64,000 nucleotides of DNA, taken from NCBI GenBank assembly GCA_003342895.1, contig PTFA01000112.1, forward strand, positions 1,248,874-1,312,873, given 5' to 3'. This document shows positions 1 to 12,600 of this stretch, in pieces. Origin of the DNA: Casuarius casuarius. Its lineage: Eukaryota; Chordata; Aves; Casuariiformes; Casuariidae. The translations under genes were made by a program, and so were the position numbers. Numbering within the stretch: the first letter of the stretch is position 1; each line of letters starts with the position of its first letter. Below the pieces are notes generated by a model that ran no database searches, was not told the DNA's origin, and worked only from the letters and a program-made list of their open reading frames with translations.

Positions 1-285
1 CGGCCCAGCCCCCCCCACCACGAACTGCGCCTGGAGCCCGCCGCCTCGGAGCCGCTCCACCACCACCCCTACAAGTACCCGCCGGCCGCCGCCGCCTACG
101 ACCACTACCTGGGGGCCAAGAGCCGGCCCGCCCCCTACCCGCTCCCCGGCATCCGCGGCCACAGCTACCACCACCACCACCACCATCACCACCACATGAA
201 CGCGGCGGCCGCGGCGGCGGCGGCCGCCGCCAACATGTACTCGTCGGCCGGCGCCCCCGCCAACTACGACTACGGGCCCAGATAA
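1..285 (+). CDS. TBX1: TBX1 (T-box transcription factor 1), C-terminal end of last coding exon; 5' part outside window
   Basis: Frame 1 is open from the first base to a TAA at 283-285 and encodes 94 residues. It contains [30 protein letters not shown] and NMYSSAGAP, and ends YDYGPR. These match my memory of the vertebrate TBX1 C-terminus, whose human form ends in a similar SYDYCPR. TBX1 is a nuclear T-box transcription factor of pharyngeal arch, pouch and outflow-tract development. The DNA-binding T-box is upstream of this window, and this part is the low-complexity C-terminal region linked to nuclear localisation and transactivation. Visible tracts are nine consecutive His codons (169-195, eight CAC and one CAT) and ten consecutive Ala codons (202-231, mixed GCG/GCC). 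There is no ATG-initiated version because the start lies outside. The gene is convergent with GNB1L, as in human. The identification rests on recognised sequence plus synteny. Confidence 0.96.
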   Translation, partial: RPSPPHHELRLEPAASEPLHHHPYKYPPAAAAYDHYLGAKSRPAPYPLPGIRGHSYHHHHHHHHHMNAAAAAAAAAANMYSSAGAPANYDYGPR

Positions 286-870
286 CGCCGCCGCCCCGGC
301 CCGGCCAGAGACTGGCGGCGGCGCGACCGTTGCCGCGACCGTTACCGTCCTCCCCCCTTCCCGCCTTTCCCTCTCTTCCCGCCTCGCGAACGAGCTGATA
401 GGTCGGCTTGACTTGATCGACAATCGGAGAGCCCAATCGCAGGAAGCCGGGGGCCGCCGCCCCGCCCCCCACCGCCGTGGCGGGCTGTGAGGGTGGGGGG
501 TGGCTGCGTGCCCGGGGCCGGCGGGGGCGCGCGGGGCGCTCGCCGTCGCTGCGTGAGCCGCAGCTGCACTTTGATAAAAGAAGCCATATGTCGTTATCTG
601 CCTTCTCCCCGCCCCGCACTGCTGTGTTCCCGTGGATACCCCATCCCACCTCCGCGGTGTGCCGGTGAGGACCCCTGGGAAGCGGGTAGGATGGAGCCAT
701 TAGCGCCGAGGTCAGAGCAGTGGCAGTGTGGGGTGAACGGCCGGAGCCAAGCCCAGGCTCTGGTATTGCCGACTACCCGCCCGGGCCGTCTCCACTTGGC
801 CTCGTGGTGGAAACGTGGTGGTGCCACCGCTTTGGGCAGTGCCAGGAGTTTTCCCAGCTGTGGACCCCGG
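286..870 (+). other. TBX1: TBX1 proximal 3'UTR inside a CpG island
   Basis: The sequence after the TBX1 stop stays very GC- and CpG-rich to about 560, then declines to about 870. It includes G-rich tracts near 487-540. Short open frames on both strands here come from composition and are not protein-like. I see no convincing AATAAA close to the stop, so the true end of the 3'UTR is not placed. The first clear AATAAA on this strand is at 3702-3707, too far away to assign with confidence. Confidence 0.6.
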
Positions 871-2290
871 GGCTGGAGCGTAATTCAGCGTGTGTTGATG
901 TAAGTGTGTCCTTTACCTTGGCCTCGTTCACAACTGACTCGGTTCTTCTAGGATACTGTCAAGGGAAGCAGTTTAACCTAAGGGAACACTTTGGATCTCC
1001 ACAGGCAGCACTATAAGAAATATAATCCATGCCGGTCTCTCCCGTTGCTGACCTGTTCATGAGTTTTAGGGTTCATGGGGGCAGCTTAACCACAAAAGCA
1101 TTTTTTTTTTCGAGCTGTTGAGCACGTGTCCAAAGGCACAGCCATCTACAGCTGCTTCTTTTCATCTAAAAACTAGCCTGGGAGTGGAGGGAATACCCAC
1201 AAAGTTTAGACTGTATATTCTCAGCAATAGCTTGTAAAGGGGCTGCTCCTGAGGCAGCCCCACAGTACTGCCTTCCCAGATCCCTCCCTGGGCTGCTGGT
1301 GCTCTCCCGCTGAGAGGTGCCTTTTAGAGGAACTTCAGGGTTTTTTCCCACAATGCCTCACCCCTTGTATTTGGTTGACCCGAACTGCAGTAGTCCTAAA
1401 GCACCTATTCTGCATCTACCTGCTTGCTGCATCTTTCCTCTTAAAGCTGGTAAGTATTTTTTTTCTTCTTCAGTAGCCTTTCCTTATTGTTGAAAAGAAG
1501 GGCCTGTTCATCACAATTTCTCCAGCGATGTGTTTTGAATAGTTGGCTTGTGTTTTTTGTCAAATGCGTCACCAAATGTCAGTCTTTTTGTCTCGTTCAG
1601 AGAAGGTATTGAGCAGCTCCTCAGCTGTGTTGGTATACAGTATTATAAACACTTCTGATTCTTCCATGTGATTCTATGGAAAAAAAGTGTTTTTTTAAGT
1701 TCTCTATTCATCCGTGCTTGTGCGTCTTTACTACAAACTCTGCAATGATTTGCTGATGCCTTTTAAAACAATCCTTCCCTTACGCAGGTGGCAGTGTTAA
1801 CAGTGATGTTTATTCATTCTCTGGCAGCGGGCTTTGGGCTTCCAAAACTCTTTGGAAGGATTAAGGAGGGATTGCAGGCTAACATGAATATTTTCTGTAT
1901 TTTTTTTCTGTTATAAAAAATATATTTGGATCCATGGAAAAGACTTGTGCAAGAAATATGTATTTTATTTGACATTTGCAGTGAATTGTGAAATTCTTAG
2001 TGTCTGACTAAACCATAATTAATGTTCTCAGAAAGGTTGATGTAAAATAGCCTTGTACTTGTTATTAATCAGTGGGAAATGGCTCTCTGATGTGCTCTGT
2101 TGCTTTGCCGCTGTTATTTCAGAGTTTTGATTTGTTATCTGTAAACTGATTAGTGCCAAAGCTTTGGTCAAACGTTTAATGAAGTTGTTGTATTTATTAT
2201 TTCTTTCAAAGATTATACAAACCTTTTTTTTCCTTGATAGTTGCAGTGTAGGAAAAAAGTCCTGACAACCAAAGAATCATATCTGCAAAC

Positions 2291-2330
2291 AATGTAGATA
2301 CTTGTAGATATTTGTAGATATGTGTAGATA
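2291..2330. repeat. Four tandem 10-bp units ending TGTAGATA
   Basis: Four consecutive decamers share the last eight bases TGTAGATA and differ only in their first two bases (aa, ct, tt, tg). This is a short tandem array with exact 10-bp period. Confidence 0.9.
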
Positions 2331-4516
2331 ATCTTATTACATTTAAATTGAAAAGACATTGGACAGTGACATTTATAAATGCTTTTCCTCTCCTTTCTTT
2401 CTTTCTTTTCTTGTTTAATTACTTGTGTGTGTTTGTCAGTTTATCCATCTAAACCTCCCCTGCAAAGTGAGGTCACTTAAATAAGGAGGAATACAAAACT
2501 GTAGTTTTATGGTTTGTTTAGCCTGAGGAACTAGTGAATCTTCATAGGTGATTGCTCCCTCCCTTCTCTCTGCCTAGTTGTGGGGGCTGCTTATGGCTAT
2601 AACGATCCTTACGCAACAACGGGCAGGGTTGGGGTCCTAAGCTGAAATGGATACAGGGCACTTTTGTTTGTATTTGTTAGCACCAGTTTTCTTTGAACAT
2701 ACATCGATTGCAGCAAGGAAGTGCTGCTTTTCAATGCATATTGGCCATAGACCTTTTCAAACACATTTTCCTGCACAAAAGCTGAGAGGACTGAACAGCC
2801 CAGTACACCAGGACTAAAGTGTGCTTTTACAGAAGGTGGCTCAAAGTCCATGCCGTGACTGTGCAAAGCTTAATTTTTCCCCTTTGGAAGAAAAGAAAAT
2901 CACAGGTCAAAACTTTCACCTATGCATGGGGCAGTGAGCCCTCAGGTTCACTGGGCTAGAAGACCCACTACAGAGAGTCCTGTGTCTGAACGGGAGGTAG
3001 AGACCATGCAGCTGTATCAAGACTACAATTTTAAGTGTGAAAATGGTATTTCTGCCCTTGCTTCTTAGGCCAGCAACTTGCAAGGTACTTGCATGTGTTA
3101 GTACTAAGCACGTTAGCAGTCCATTTCATGCTACGTTATTACAGTTTTTAAACCAAGCCTCCTCTGGGCTTTGACCTGTGTTTCTTCCTTGTATAGCAGC
3201 GCCCATCTCACTGGATGGGAGTGTTCCAGAGATGGAAAGCAAGCAGGGTTGTTTTTCTATCTCAACAAACAAGTCACATTTAAAAAACAAAAACCCAAAA
3301 AACTCACTACACATTGAGCAGTAGAAGCCTTATGAAAATCACAGAAAAGCTGTCACATCAAGAACCAGGAATGCTTTAAATTCATGCCACCTATCAAATG
3401 GTTAGTCAAGGTGTATCATGTACACGTCATGCCTTATCTATATGTATTGTGGTTTCATTTGAAAAATAACTTTGTATGATTTGATTATATATATATATGT
3501 TTAAACATCACTCAATACATACTGTCACTGAGGTCAAAGGCAAATACTTGGGAAGTAGGCTATGGCATTTCCAGACAATACTTCCACTTGTGGTCACCTC
3601 AAGTCACATATAACACTGTGTATTTAAAAGCTGCTGGTAAAACAGACCCAAGCACAGAGGTTTCAAGCAACCTTTGTCTCTCCCAAACAGGGCTACAGAA
3701 TAAATTAGCCATGTGGCTCTGTTTTCTATAGGTACAAGCTGAATTTACTGATTGCTCAGCAGGTCTGAAACCACATCAGTGGGTAAATATAGGATTAGGC
3801 ATCTACAGGTGAAATGAAGAAGTTCTTTGCCTGATCGCTTACACCAAACACTGAGGACACCTCAGGTTTTCAGGAACATGTTTTGGGGGGGTTTTTTTGT
3901 TGTTGTTTTTGTTTTTCTTAGCTGATGGATCTGACTAAAATCAACGTAGGATGCAAGCATAGGGCTGATATTTCTGTATGCTTGCAGTGTTTATGCGTAA
4001 TGTTTACACAGTTCGTGGATGTTATTTGAAATCTTTGTTTAAGTTCAGGGAGACTCAAGAACTGCTTTGGGTGGAACTGTGAAGGTGGTGACTGTAAGGT
4101 GCCTCTCAGTGTCCTGGGGGGTTGGAATCACTTCAGCAGACCTATTCATGACCATTGCTAGGGGAGCAAGTAGTTTGGATTCCTGCATGCTACAGTCTGT
4201 TTAAGAGTGGGTTGTGGGGTGGTGGGTGACCCGAGGACTGCAGTAAGAGTGAAAAGGCATTTTGCAGCCACCAGGGCAGACCACACAGGAAAGGCCTGGA
4301 TCAGGTTTGGTGACTGTTTACACAACTACTGAGCCCTGTAGGTTTTATGCCAACCTGGTCTGATGGGCAAGATCCACCTACAAGATCATGAGAAACAAAT
4401 GTTCACCTGCAAAAGCATCTCTGTATGCGAGAGCATCTCTGTGTAGTGAGATTCCTGCTTTTGGTGAGAGCTCCCGTGGTCTTTATGCTCAGATTTCTGC
4501 CGGCCATGAGCAGAGA

Positions 4517-4521
4517 CACCC

Positions 4522-4552
<31 letters not shown>

Positions 4553-4558
4553 ATACAC
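4517..4558. repeat. Poly-C tract followed by (AC)n microsatellite
   Basis: A run of 20 C residues at 4519-4538 runs directly into an (AC)7 tract and then an imperfect ACATACAC tail. Such compound tracts are prone to length polymorphism and sequencing error, so the exact length should be treated as uncertain. Confidence 0.9.
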
Positions 4559-5413
4559 TCTACAGCCCTCTGTAGCATTTAGCTATTCATGACTTGCTGG
4601 GTTTCCCTTTATTTCTGCCATGTTGCATCCTTTGCCAGGAAGCCCAGGACTTCTCTACAGGGAATGTTGCAACCTTGGCAGACTTAAATAGTCTTCCCTC
4701 TGCCCCCCTCCCCTCCCCCCGGAAAAAAAAAAAGTTATAAATGACCAGGAATAGCTTGTGTAAAGGCAGGCATCCTCAGCCCTGGGGCGAGGGATCACAG
4801 CCTGCTTACGAGGAGCTGCTGCAGAGGGAAAAGGGGATGCTGCAGGTCTCCGTTGCTCTGTGCCCCCTGCCCAGGGTTTGGGTTCTCACATGCCTTACTC
4901 CTCTGTGGAGAGAATTCAAAGGGGGCCTGAGCTGCTGCCCTGCTTCCTGCAGGAGCCCCTAATGCAGGGCTGCAAGGACTGAGCACAAGGCCTGAAAGCA
5001 GGCATGTGTGTGTGTAAATGGGGCTATTGGGGCTGTGTGACATGGGGCCACCTCTGCTGTTGTGCTGTCCTTTCTCTGCCAGGGAGACCTCATTCTCTCC
5101 AGCAAGTGGATTTCAACTTGTGATGTGTGGATCCCTGGATAAGGGGTGGCGGTACTTTGTTCTGGTCGGAAAGGGATAAGAAAAACAAGTTCACACAAGC
5201 TGTATAACATTCTGCCCACATAAAATGTCTAAATGGTCCCTACAGCCACTGGAAACAAGTTAGGCACCCCCAGTGTTTTGTTTGTGTAGAGGGGTGGCAG
5301 AAGCTGAGACCTCCTCAAAGGTGTGTTGGAGGAGCTAATGCAGCAGTACTATTAAAGCAAGTTTTAGCACCTCCATCCAAGGAGCTCAAGAAGTTGCTGC
5401 AAGTCTGTTGAAC

Positions 5414-5470
5414 GGGTGTTGGGGTGGAGGGTGGGGGGAGTGTGTGTGTGCATGCACACACACGTGTACA
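5414..5470. repeat. G-quadruplex motif next to a (TG)n/(CA)n palindrome
   Basis: Positions 5414-5438 have four G-runs (3, 4, 3 and 6 G) separated by loops of 4, 4 and 1 bases, a canonical intramolecular G4 motif. From 5440 to 5470 the strand alternates purine and pyrimidine without a break. Within this, 5442-5463 is a perfect 22-nt palindrome centred between 5452 and 5453. Structure formation in vivo is inference. Confidence 0.8.
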
Positions 5471-6329
5471 GATGGATTTTGCTTCTTGTTGCCTTTCCTT
5501 CTGTTGTTCAGTTTCATGATGGAGTGAAGACCAAAAGCTTTTTGCTGGAGGAGCTGTTGAGAGGGTGGGTGCAATGGTTTGATCTGCCATTTGTATTAGA
5601 CTGCCTGGGTAGACAGCAGATAATGTATCACTCCAGTGGGATCGGCGAGCGTGGGTCTCCCTGCTCCGCGGCACTGGTGGACGAAGGATGCTTGCACACA
5701 AGCACACCTGCCCGCCCGGCCGTGCCTGAAGAGCAAGCTCCCTCCAGAGGGAAGAGCTGTGCATTGCACCGGTTAGATCATGCCTGCACACAGAACTTGC
5801 AAGTATACAATCTGAGAGAAAAATATAGAGTCGTTTTAGTAAACCAAGATTTGATCTTTCAGGTGCACAGACATAAATAAGGAAGAGTATTAATCTGGGA
5901 GTTAGGATTTCAGAATAATCAGACAGCAATAATTTAGATGTTCCTTTAACACAGTATTATGAAGAGTCAGAGAATATAGTATAGTGGCTAACGTGTATGT
6001 AAATTTTTTGTAAACAAATGCATGTTTTTCTTCACTTATTCAATCAATCTGTAAGATGTTTAATTTACACGAGTGATTAAAACAACTAGAGGAAAGCAAC
6101 TGTACTCAAAGATTTCTATTACTGGCCCTTATCATGAACATGGCATGTCCTTAGTAAATGCTTTCTTTACTGAAGCAAGTGGCACCAATGTCTGTGTGAA
6201 CCTAGTCAGTGTATTAGAGGTTTGCTAATCTCTAAGCATCTTATTCTATACTTTTTTTTGCCCACTATATTGTGCACACAATCAATGTAAAAAGCAAGAG
6301 CCTGTGTAAGATATCCGTTAATTCTGAAA

Positions 6330-6681
6330 CATATGGGCATGTACTATATACATTATATATGTGCATGTGCAGCTCTTCTTTTCAGAGGTCCACCTCTCTT
6401 CTGGAAGGCTATGTAAAGTACTGCATGTGTAACATATGCCAGAAAAATGCATCTACCACCCTCCCCATTAATAGAAATGACCTATTATAAATTTACCAAA
6501 GATACTATAGTTTTATAAATTGGCCACATATGTCTGTGTAATATATTTATTATATCACATTTCATAGCATTTCTGTTTTATGAAATTCAGCCTTGAATAT
6601 GTCACATATGTTTTGCATATATATGCAATATTCAGCCAAGTATATCCAAGTAAAGTATGATAAATGTGTTCTTTCCATATG
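6330..6681. promoter_or_regulatory. Cluster of five CATATG palindromes (candidate E-box cluster)
   Basis: CATATG occurs at 6330, 6433, 6527, 6605 and 6676. A 16-nt perfect palindrome TTGCATATATATGCAA lies at 6613-6628. The region is AT-rich, so some enrichment is expected by composition. A regulatory role is inference only. Confidence 0.3.
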
Positions 6682-9600
6682 GGAAATTAAATGTTTTCCC
6701 AGATTTTTTTAAAAAAGTTTATGAAAAGCAGCCTATACAAAATAATTACAATAAATCACTCACTCATATTTAGGTTAAATTTATGAATTTGAACTTGTAA
6801 CAAAGTGATTAAGAACAAAAGCCAGAAAAGTCACATTTAGGACCTAATTCTATAAGGATACTGAGCAGTGTAACTTCTAAAAAGGTAAAGAGAGCATCTG
6901 TATTTGCAAGACTAGCTGTTACATGATGTAAAATCATGCAAGCTTGTATAGCAACTTCCAGCTGATGCTCCCGGAGTGATTCTGTAACTCATAATGGATA
7001 GCCTCTCATCACCTCTGTGAAAGGATGAGCATTTCATTACAGTGTGGCTGATTCAGAAAGCAAGTGCCCTTTTACTTCTGTGCTACCTTGAGTTCTAGTT
7101 ACCAGATGGCTCTGACAGTGTTTCCTAATTTTTGTATGAACAGCTCTTAGTGGGCATTGGTAGATGGAGAGGGTGTGTGTTTTCTTTCGGGTTTTGTTTT
7201 GTCTTTTTGTTTTTTGCTGCCAAATGCACTCTCACTGAAGATGGTTTAAGTAACTAACCCACAGGTTGTTTTACTGGGTGGGGCAGGAGCCTTCTGACAC
7301 CATCGCTGTGTTCTGTACCTGCCTGCAAAATGGGTAATTGCACAAGTGCCCAGGTACTCAGACTGAAGTCCTTGGATTGTATCTGTAAATTGCTAAAGGA
7401 AGTTAAAAACAGAATAAACAGCATGTAAAACTGCTTGAAGCACATTCATCTGAAGTGTTTGCACTATTAGTTTTTTCAATGGCCTTAGCTTGACTGATGG
7501 ACAAGGGCTCTGCCTCAGTGTTTGCTTTCTTACCCCGCTTGCTTGCTGTGCCCATTGTCCTTCGTTCGTTGGGCAGACAGTTCCTCCTCTCTCTGTGCCG
7601 CAGCCTGCCTACCCCAGCTGCCACGGGGAGGGATGCGAGCCCCCGCAGTGCGGGCAGTCAGAGCTAGCACTGAGCGTGGAGGGGTCACAGAAGAAGACTT
7701 CCATTCCAAACGTCGTAAGGAGGCAGAGGAGGGATGGCAAGAGGGGAGCGCAGAGGCCTTCCTTCCAGTCTGATTTTTATTTGAGCACTGCCTTACATAT
7801 CTCTTATTTCAGCAAAAACGAAACAAGTCTTTCATTCTATTCCCTTTCCTGCTTGTTGTCAGCTACTTCAAACCAGATGGGCTCAGGAGATAACACTTTA
7901 AAGACTCAATGTCTCTATTTAGCATGATGCCAAGTCTGCATGCCATCAAAATATCTGAGGCAAAAAAAATCTGAAAAGATAATACTTAATAAGTATTATG
8001 TTAAAAGCAGCCTAGGTGCTTTTCTGTGTCCACAGACAATATGTATCCAAGAATCATTAAGATTTCATATCAGCAACATTTCTTTTAATTACCATCAAGA
8101 CAAATATCATGTCCATATTCCCTGCCGTGTTTAAAATCATTATGTAGACCCAATGCACTAACCTTGCCTCCTACCTGTGTCAGAACATGTCTATAGCAAC
8201 CAGTGCCACAGGTACTTGGAAAATGTACCTTTGCCTGCGTGAGATGCCAGAACTATGGAGCAGAAGTCTAGTTCAGCATTTTAATATGCTCCCTAGAGTC
8301 CCTGATCCGGACGTAATCAGGATCAATATCTGTGCAGCTGGGAGGAAACAGATCACTGCTGTCTAGAAAGTGCCACAGGTTTTTGCCACTCTAATTTGCA
8401 TGCATTTTGAATAAAAACTGGGAAGAAAGAGCATTCAACTGTAATCTCAGTTTGAACAGCATTTTTTTATTAGAACTTCTAATTGAAATAAAAAAATGTT
8501 ACAATACATACTTGCATTGCCATGTCACTCTCTTGTGACAAGTCAGTACTGATCTGAGATGGTACATGTAGCAGTACATGTAGCTTCTTCCTAATTTCCT
8601 CCTGCTGTTATCTCCAGTGGCATCATAACGTTTGGCATTGCCACTGTTTGTGGTGCAGCAATAAATATACACTCCTCTGGGAGAGCGCAGGCATTTTTAG
8701 ACAGCGTGTTTACATTGTTCCGAAGACATGCAGTGCATGTTGCAGTTTACAGGATTTCCTATTGTTCCAAACTTAAATGGGATGCGGGTGACAGCAAATA
8801 CTTCTGAAGATAAAATAAGTTGGCTTGCAAGTTTAAAAGGACAGACCTATCACCATCTGCTTACTCTAAGTAGCTTTCCTCCCTGCCATCCCTTTCCTTT
8901 TTCCACAAGGAACCTGGCACCTCAGTTTGCTTCAAGGGCCTTTGTGCTTCCCAGAATCTTTGTATCCTCTAAGTTATGGGGGCAGGCGGCTCTGTTTGTT
9001 TTGGTTTGGGTCTTGCCCCCACCCCCTTCCATTCCCCTTCCACTTCTAATACTGAACTGCTCATCAAAGTCCTCCAGGTAAAGGCAGGATAAAGCGATAC
9101 ACAATAATGCTGATAGATATAGTTCACACCATTAATCAGATGGACAAAACATTCACAACTGAGAGATGCTGTCGCCACAGTCCCAACTGTGTGGTTTAAT
9201 AATAGTTTATCGTGACAAAGGTTTTGTGATGGATTGTGTTGGGGGGGGTTATATGACTAATAGCTAAAACTTAGAATATCCCTCCTCAGACATGAGTATT
9301 ACATGTTTTGGGGGGAAGAAGGGAGAGGAGTTGTCACTACTCTTGTACAAAATTCTTATTAAAATAGGCTGAGTAAAGGCAGCTGATATCTTTAAAAAAA
9401 TGCAGAGGGGAGCAGGTGTCTCAACCCAAACAATCCTGTTAGTTCCTATTATTTGACAAGAAGGGGTGGGGGTGGGGACACAAATAAAACCGTACACAAG
9501 AATGGCTGTGTGACTGACCAGCTTGAAGTCAGACTGCTGGTCTTGTCTTAAAAGGGGTGAGAGTATGTGTTAAGGTCAGGGGACAAAGAATTTGATATCC

Positions 9601-12600
9601 AGAATACGGCTACTTGTTCTGTGCTTAGTGTGATATTGTTGGCAAGTCTGACATACTTCTTTCTGCTGTGTGTGACAGGACAGCGTAAGGCTTTCTTGCA
9701 TTAATTTCATACCATGAGATGCTTAAAGGAATTGGCAAAACAGTATGATTTTAATTCTTGTCAGTTTTTTTCACATTTTAAAACAAACCTCCAGAATGCC
9801 CATAAGGGTCGTGCATGGATTAAACACAGCCAAGTGTATTTGGAAAAATTACTCTAGTACTGGGATCCAGGCTGGAATTTCAGAATAGTGCAAATAGTGG
9901 AAAAAGTCATGCCTTCTTCCTTGCCATCACTTTCTTGGTAGCACACAGAATGGTCAGGCTTAAACATCAAACCTTGTGTCTCAGCATTGCTTTAACATGT
10001 AGTATTAATCCAAGCAGTCACGTGCCACGTTTTATGTAATGATCCATACTTTCACACCACAGACATACAGCCAGAAACGGAAACACATTGATTTAGCACT
10101 CAGTAATCCTTGTTTAATCCCCAGGCCTTTGGTTTACATCATTAACATGGCTGCTGCAGCAGTCAGTGTTTTAACTTCTTCTTGGCAGACTGAATTAAGG
10201 AAAAGATTTATTAATTTGTGAGTTGGCTTTGCAGATACATCTTAAATGTGCTAAGAAACAAACCAATCCAGAAGCTAGTATTGACTTAACTGTAAAACTC
10301 CACCCTATAAAAGGCAAACCTTTGCAACAATCCAGGTCAAGCGGCACAGAGTAACTTATTGGCTTATTAATGCAATTGCATTGTATAGGGCTAAATTTAA
10401 CAATTCGCTCATTGCAGGCCCTCAGCCTACTTCCTTTTTCACTCATTACTGCAAATACAGTTAATCTCCTCTTTCCTTGCTCATCTACACCTAGGCCTGG
10501 AATGCTTTATGGCCTAGGTACAGGTAAGAGAAAGGGGTTGGAACTAATGGATTCATCTGTAGAAAATGTTTGAGGGTCAGAAATCACCATTCATTCTAGT
10601 AGTGATAAATATTCCATGTAATTGCTACACAAATGCTAATGTTTGGGATTTATTTCTATAAGTTTATGAATGCTGGTTGCTTTCTTCCCTCTCAAAGCGC
10701 CAAAGACAACGATTCTTGGGAGGAAGCCTTTTGTAAAAGTTTAGCTGTCATCACCTTCACTCCCGAATCCTTTAGGCCAGGTACGGGCTAGTCCTGTTCC
10801 TTTTTGGCATGTGAGATTCCAGAGCTAACTCCAGCAGCTTAAGGTGGCTCTTCACGCATAACCTTTTTGCTAGCAAGTAAGTCAGCTGTACTCTTGAGTG
10901 ATAAGCATGCTAATGTTACAATTTTAAAGAGCTTTAACAATTTTTCTGAAAATATTTTAATTTCCTAGATGCAATCAAATAACTGTAATTTACAGTCTGT
11001 ATAGATTGTCATTCATGTTGAAAAGCATTCTACTTTAGGAAAGTCCAGGTCTGCTCCTTAAGCAAATACACTTTTAGAAGACTGCAATTCACATTCAAAC
11101 AATGACATTTAGGCTCAATGCTAAATCAAATTAATATAGTCTGTTTGCTCAGTGGAACAAAACTAATGTGAAAAACATTAAAATTTCCCTTACTGACTAG
11201 AGTGGGGGTTTTTTTTTGTTGTTTTTTATCAAATAATCAGGTAAGGTATTAATGAATTAATTGCTATAACATACAAAAGTATCACAGGGATAGCTCTTAG
11301 GTAGTGGGACCTAAATAAATATAGGTTAGGTCTATTCTTGCAAGCAGATCTGCATACATGCATCCTTCCTCTTGAAGCTGATGAAACTCTTCACCTCTGT
11401 GCATGTCTGCTAGCAAGATTACAGATGCAGTTCATGCCTTCATTGTGCTTGCAGGACTGAGTTTATTTTTAAAACAAAAGCAAAGGGCAGTAAGTTAGAT
11501 GTGAAGGCACATAGCTAGTAAGCTTTAGTGCATCTTCCAAGAAACTTATTAATAAATCTAAGCCTCTCTTACGAGTCTCCATAATTATTATAGACATTGA
11601 CATTAAAAGGCTATTTCAGAGGAAGAGATATATACTCAGAGTGTCTAACTCTCAGGCTCTGATCTAAGAGCATTATTAAGACATTGGGTATTAATCTATT
11701 CTTCTTAGAGGAGTTGTCACCATTGTTACGGTGTTTGCATCAAAAGTTATTTCTTACTGTGGATGGAAGGTGCACAGTCCTTCCTTAAAGACACACTTTG
11801 CATATTGCATTGGGACCAAAGGGCTAGAACACACGAGGGGAATACTGCTTAGTCTGGGGTGGCTGTGACCCAACCCCTAAGTCAGCTGTGTCTGGAGCAG
11901 AAGCCAGGCTGTGACAATACCTTCAGTACTCGCAATGCCTTTGGAGCATTAATGCTCATCAATGGCATTCAGAACAAGTGGTGTGCTGTGCGCAGAGCTG
12001 CCCTGAAATACTGGAGAGGTTTGCATCTTAACCTAGTTCCCTTCCTGAAATTGTTGTCTTGTACTCTCTGGTGGCAAAGCAGCATTTTCTTATCAAAAGG
12101 ATGAGAGGAGAGTGATTACTTCTCTACAGGGAGTAGGTGCAGCCGTTCTCATTTTGTACAGTAACCATTCACCTGAGATGAGTGAGCTGTAGATTTCATT
12201 TTCTTTTCTCCTGGATGGGAATTAAACCTACAGTTCTCAATTCTGTGGAAATTGTCCAGCACTGTAGGCTGCTGTTTGGTGCCACGGAAAACAGGAATGC
12301 TTTTCCCTCCAGGCCCCCACCCCTCCATCTCTCAAGTGCCACTGCAGAAAAGAGCTCAAGACTCTTAGGGAAGGGGTGGGGGAAATGAATTTTTAATGGC
12401 TGGGATGCATGGCTGGGAGAGGGAGCTGGCTGTGGTTTGCAACTCAGGGACTGCTTATGCATCTTCGGGGTGGGGGTTGAGTGATAAACAGTGGAAACTA
12501 AATTTTGCTCAGAAGCAAACTTTTTGGATAGTCTGAAAGCATGTCAGGCTCTAGCACTGAGGAGTTCCATGCCTGTTGTATCAGGATTCCCAAGCAGGCA

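Noticed and set aside
5315..5929. 204-codon minus-strand frame overlapping a 154-codon plus-strand frame
   Set aside because: The residues reflect TG/CA repeats and the G-rich tract. No homology is recognised and opposite-strand frames overlap fully.
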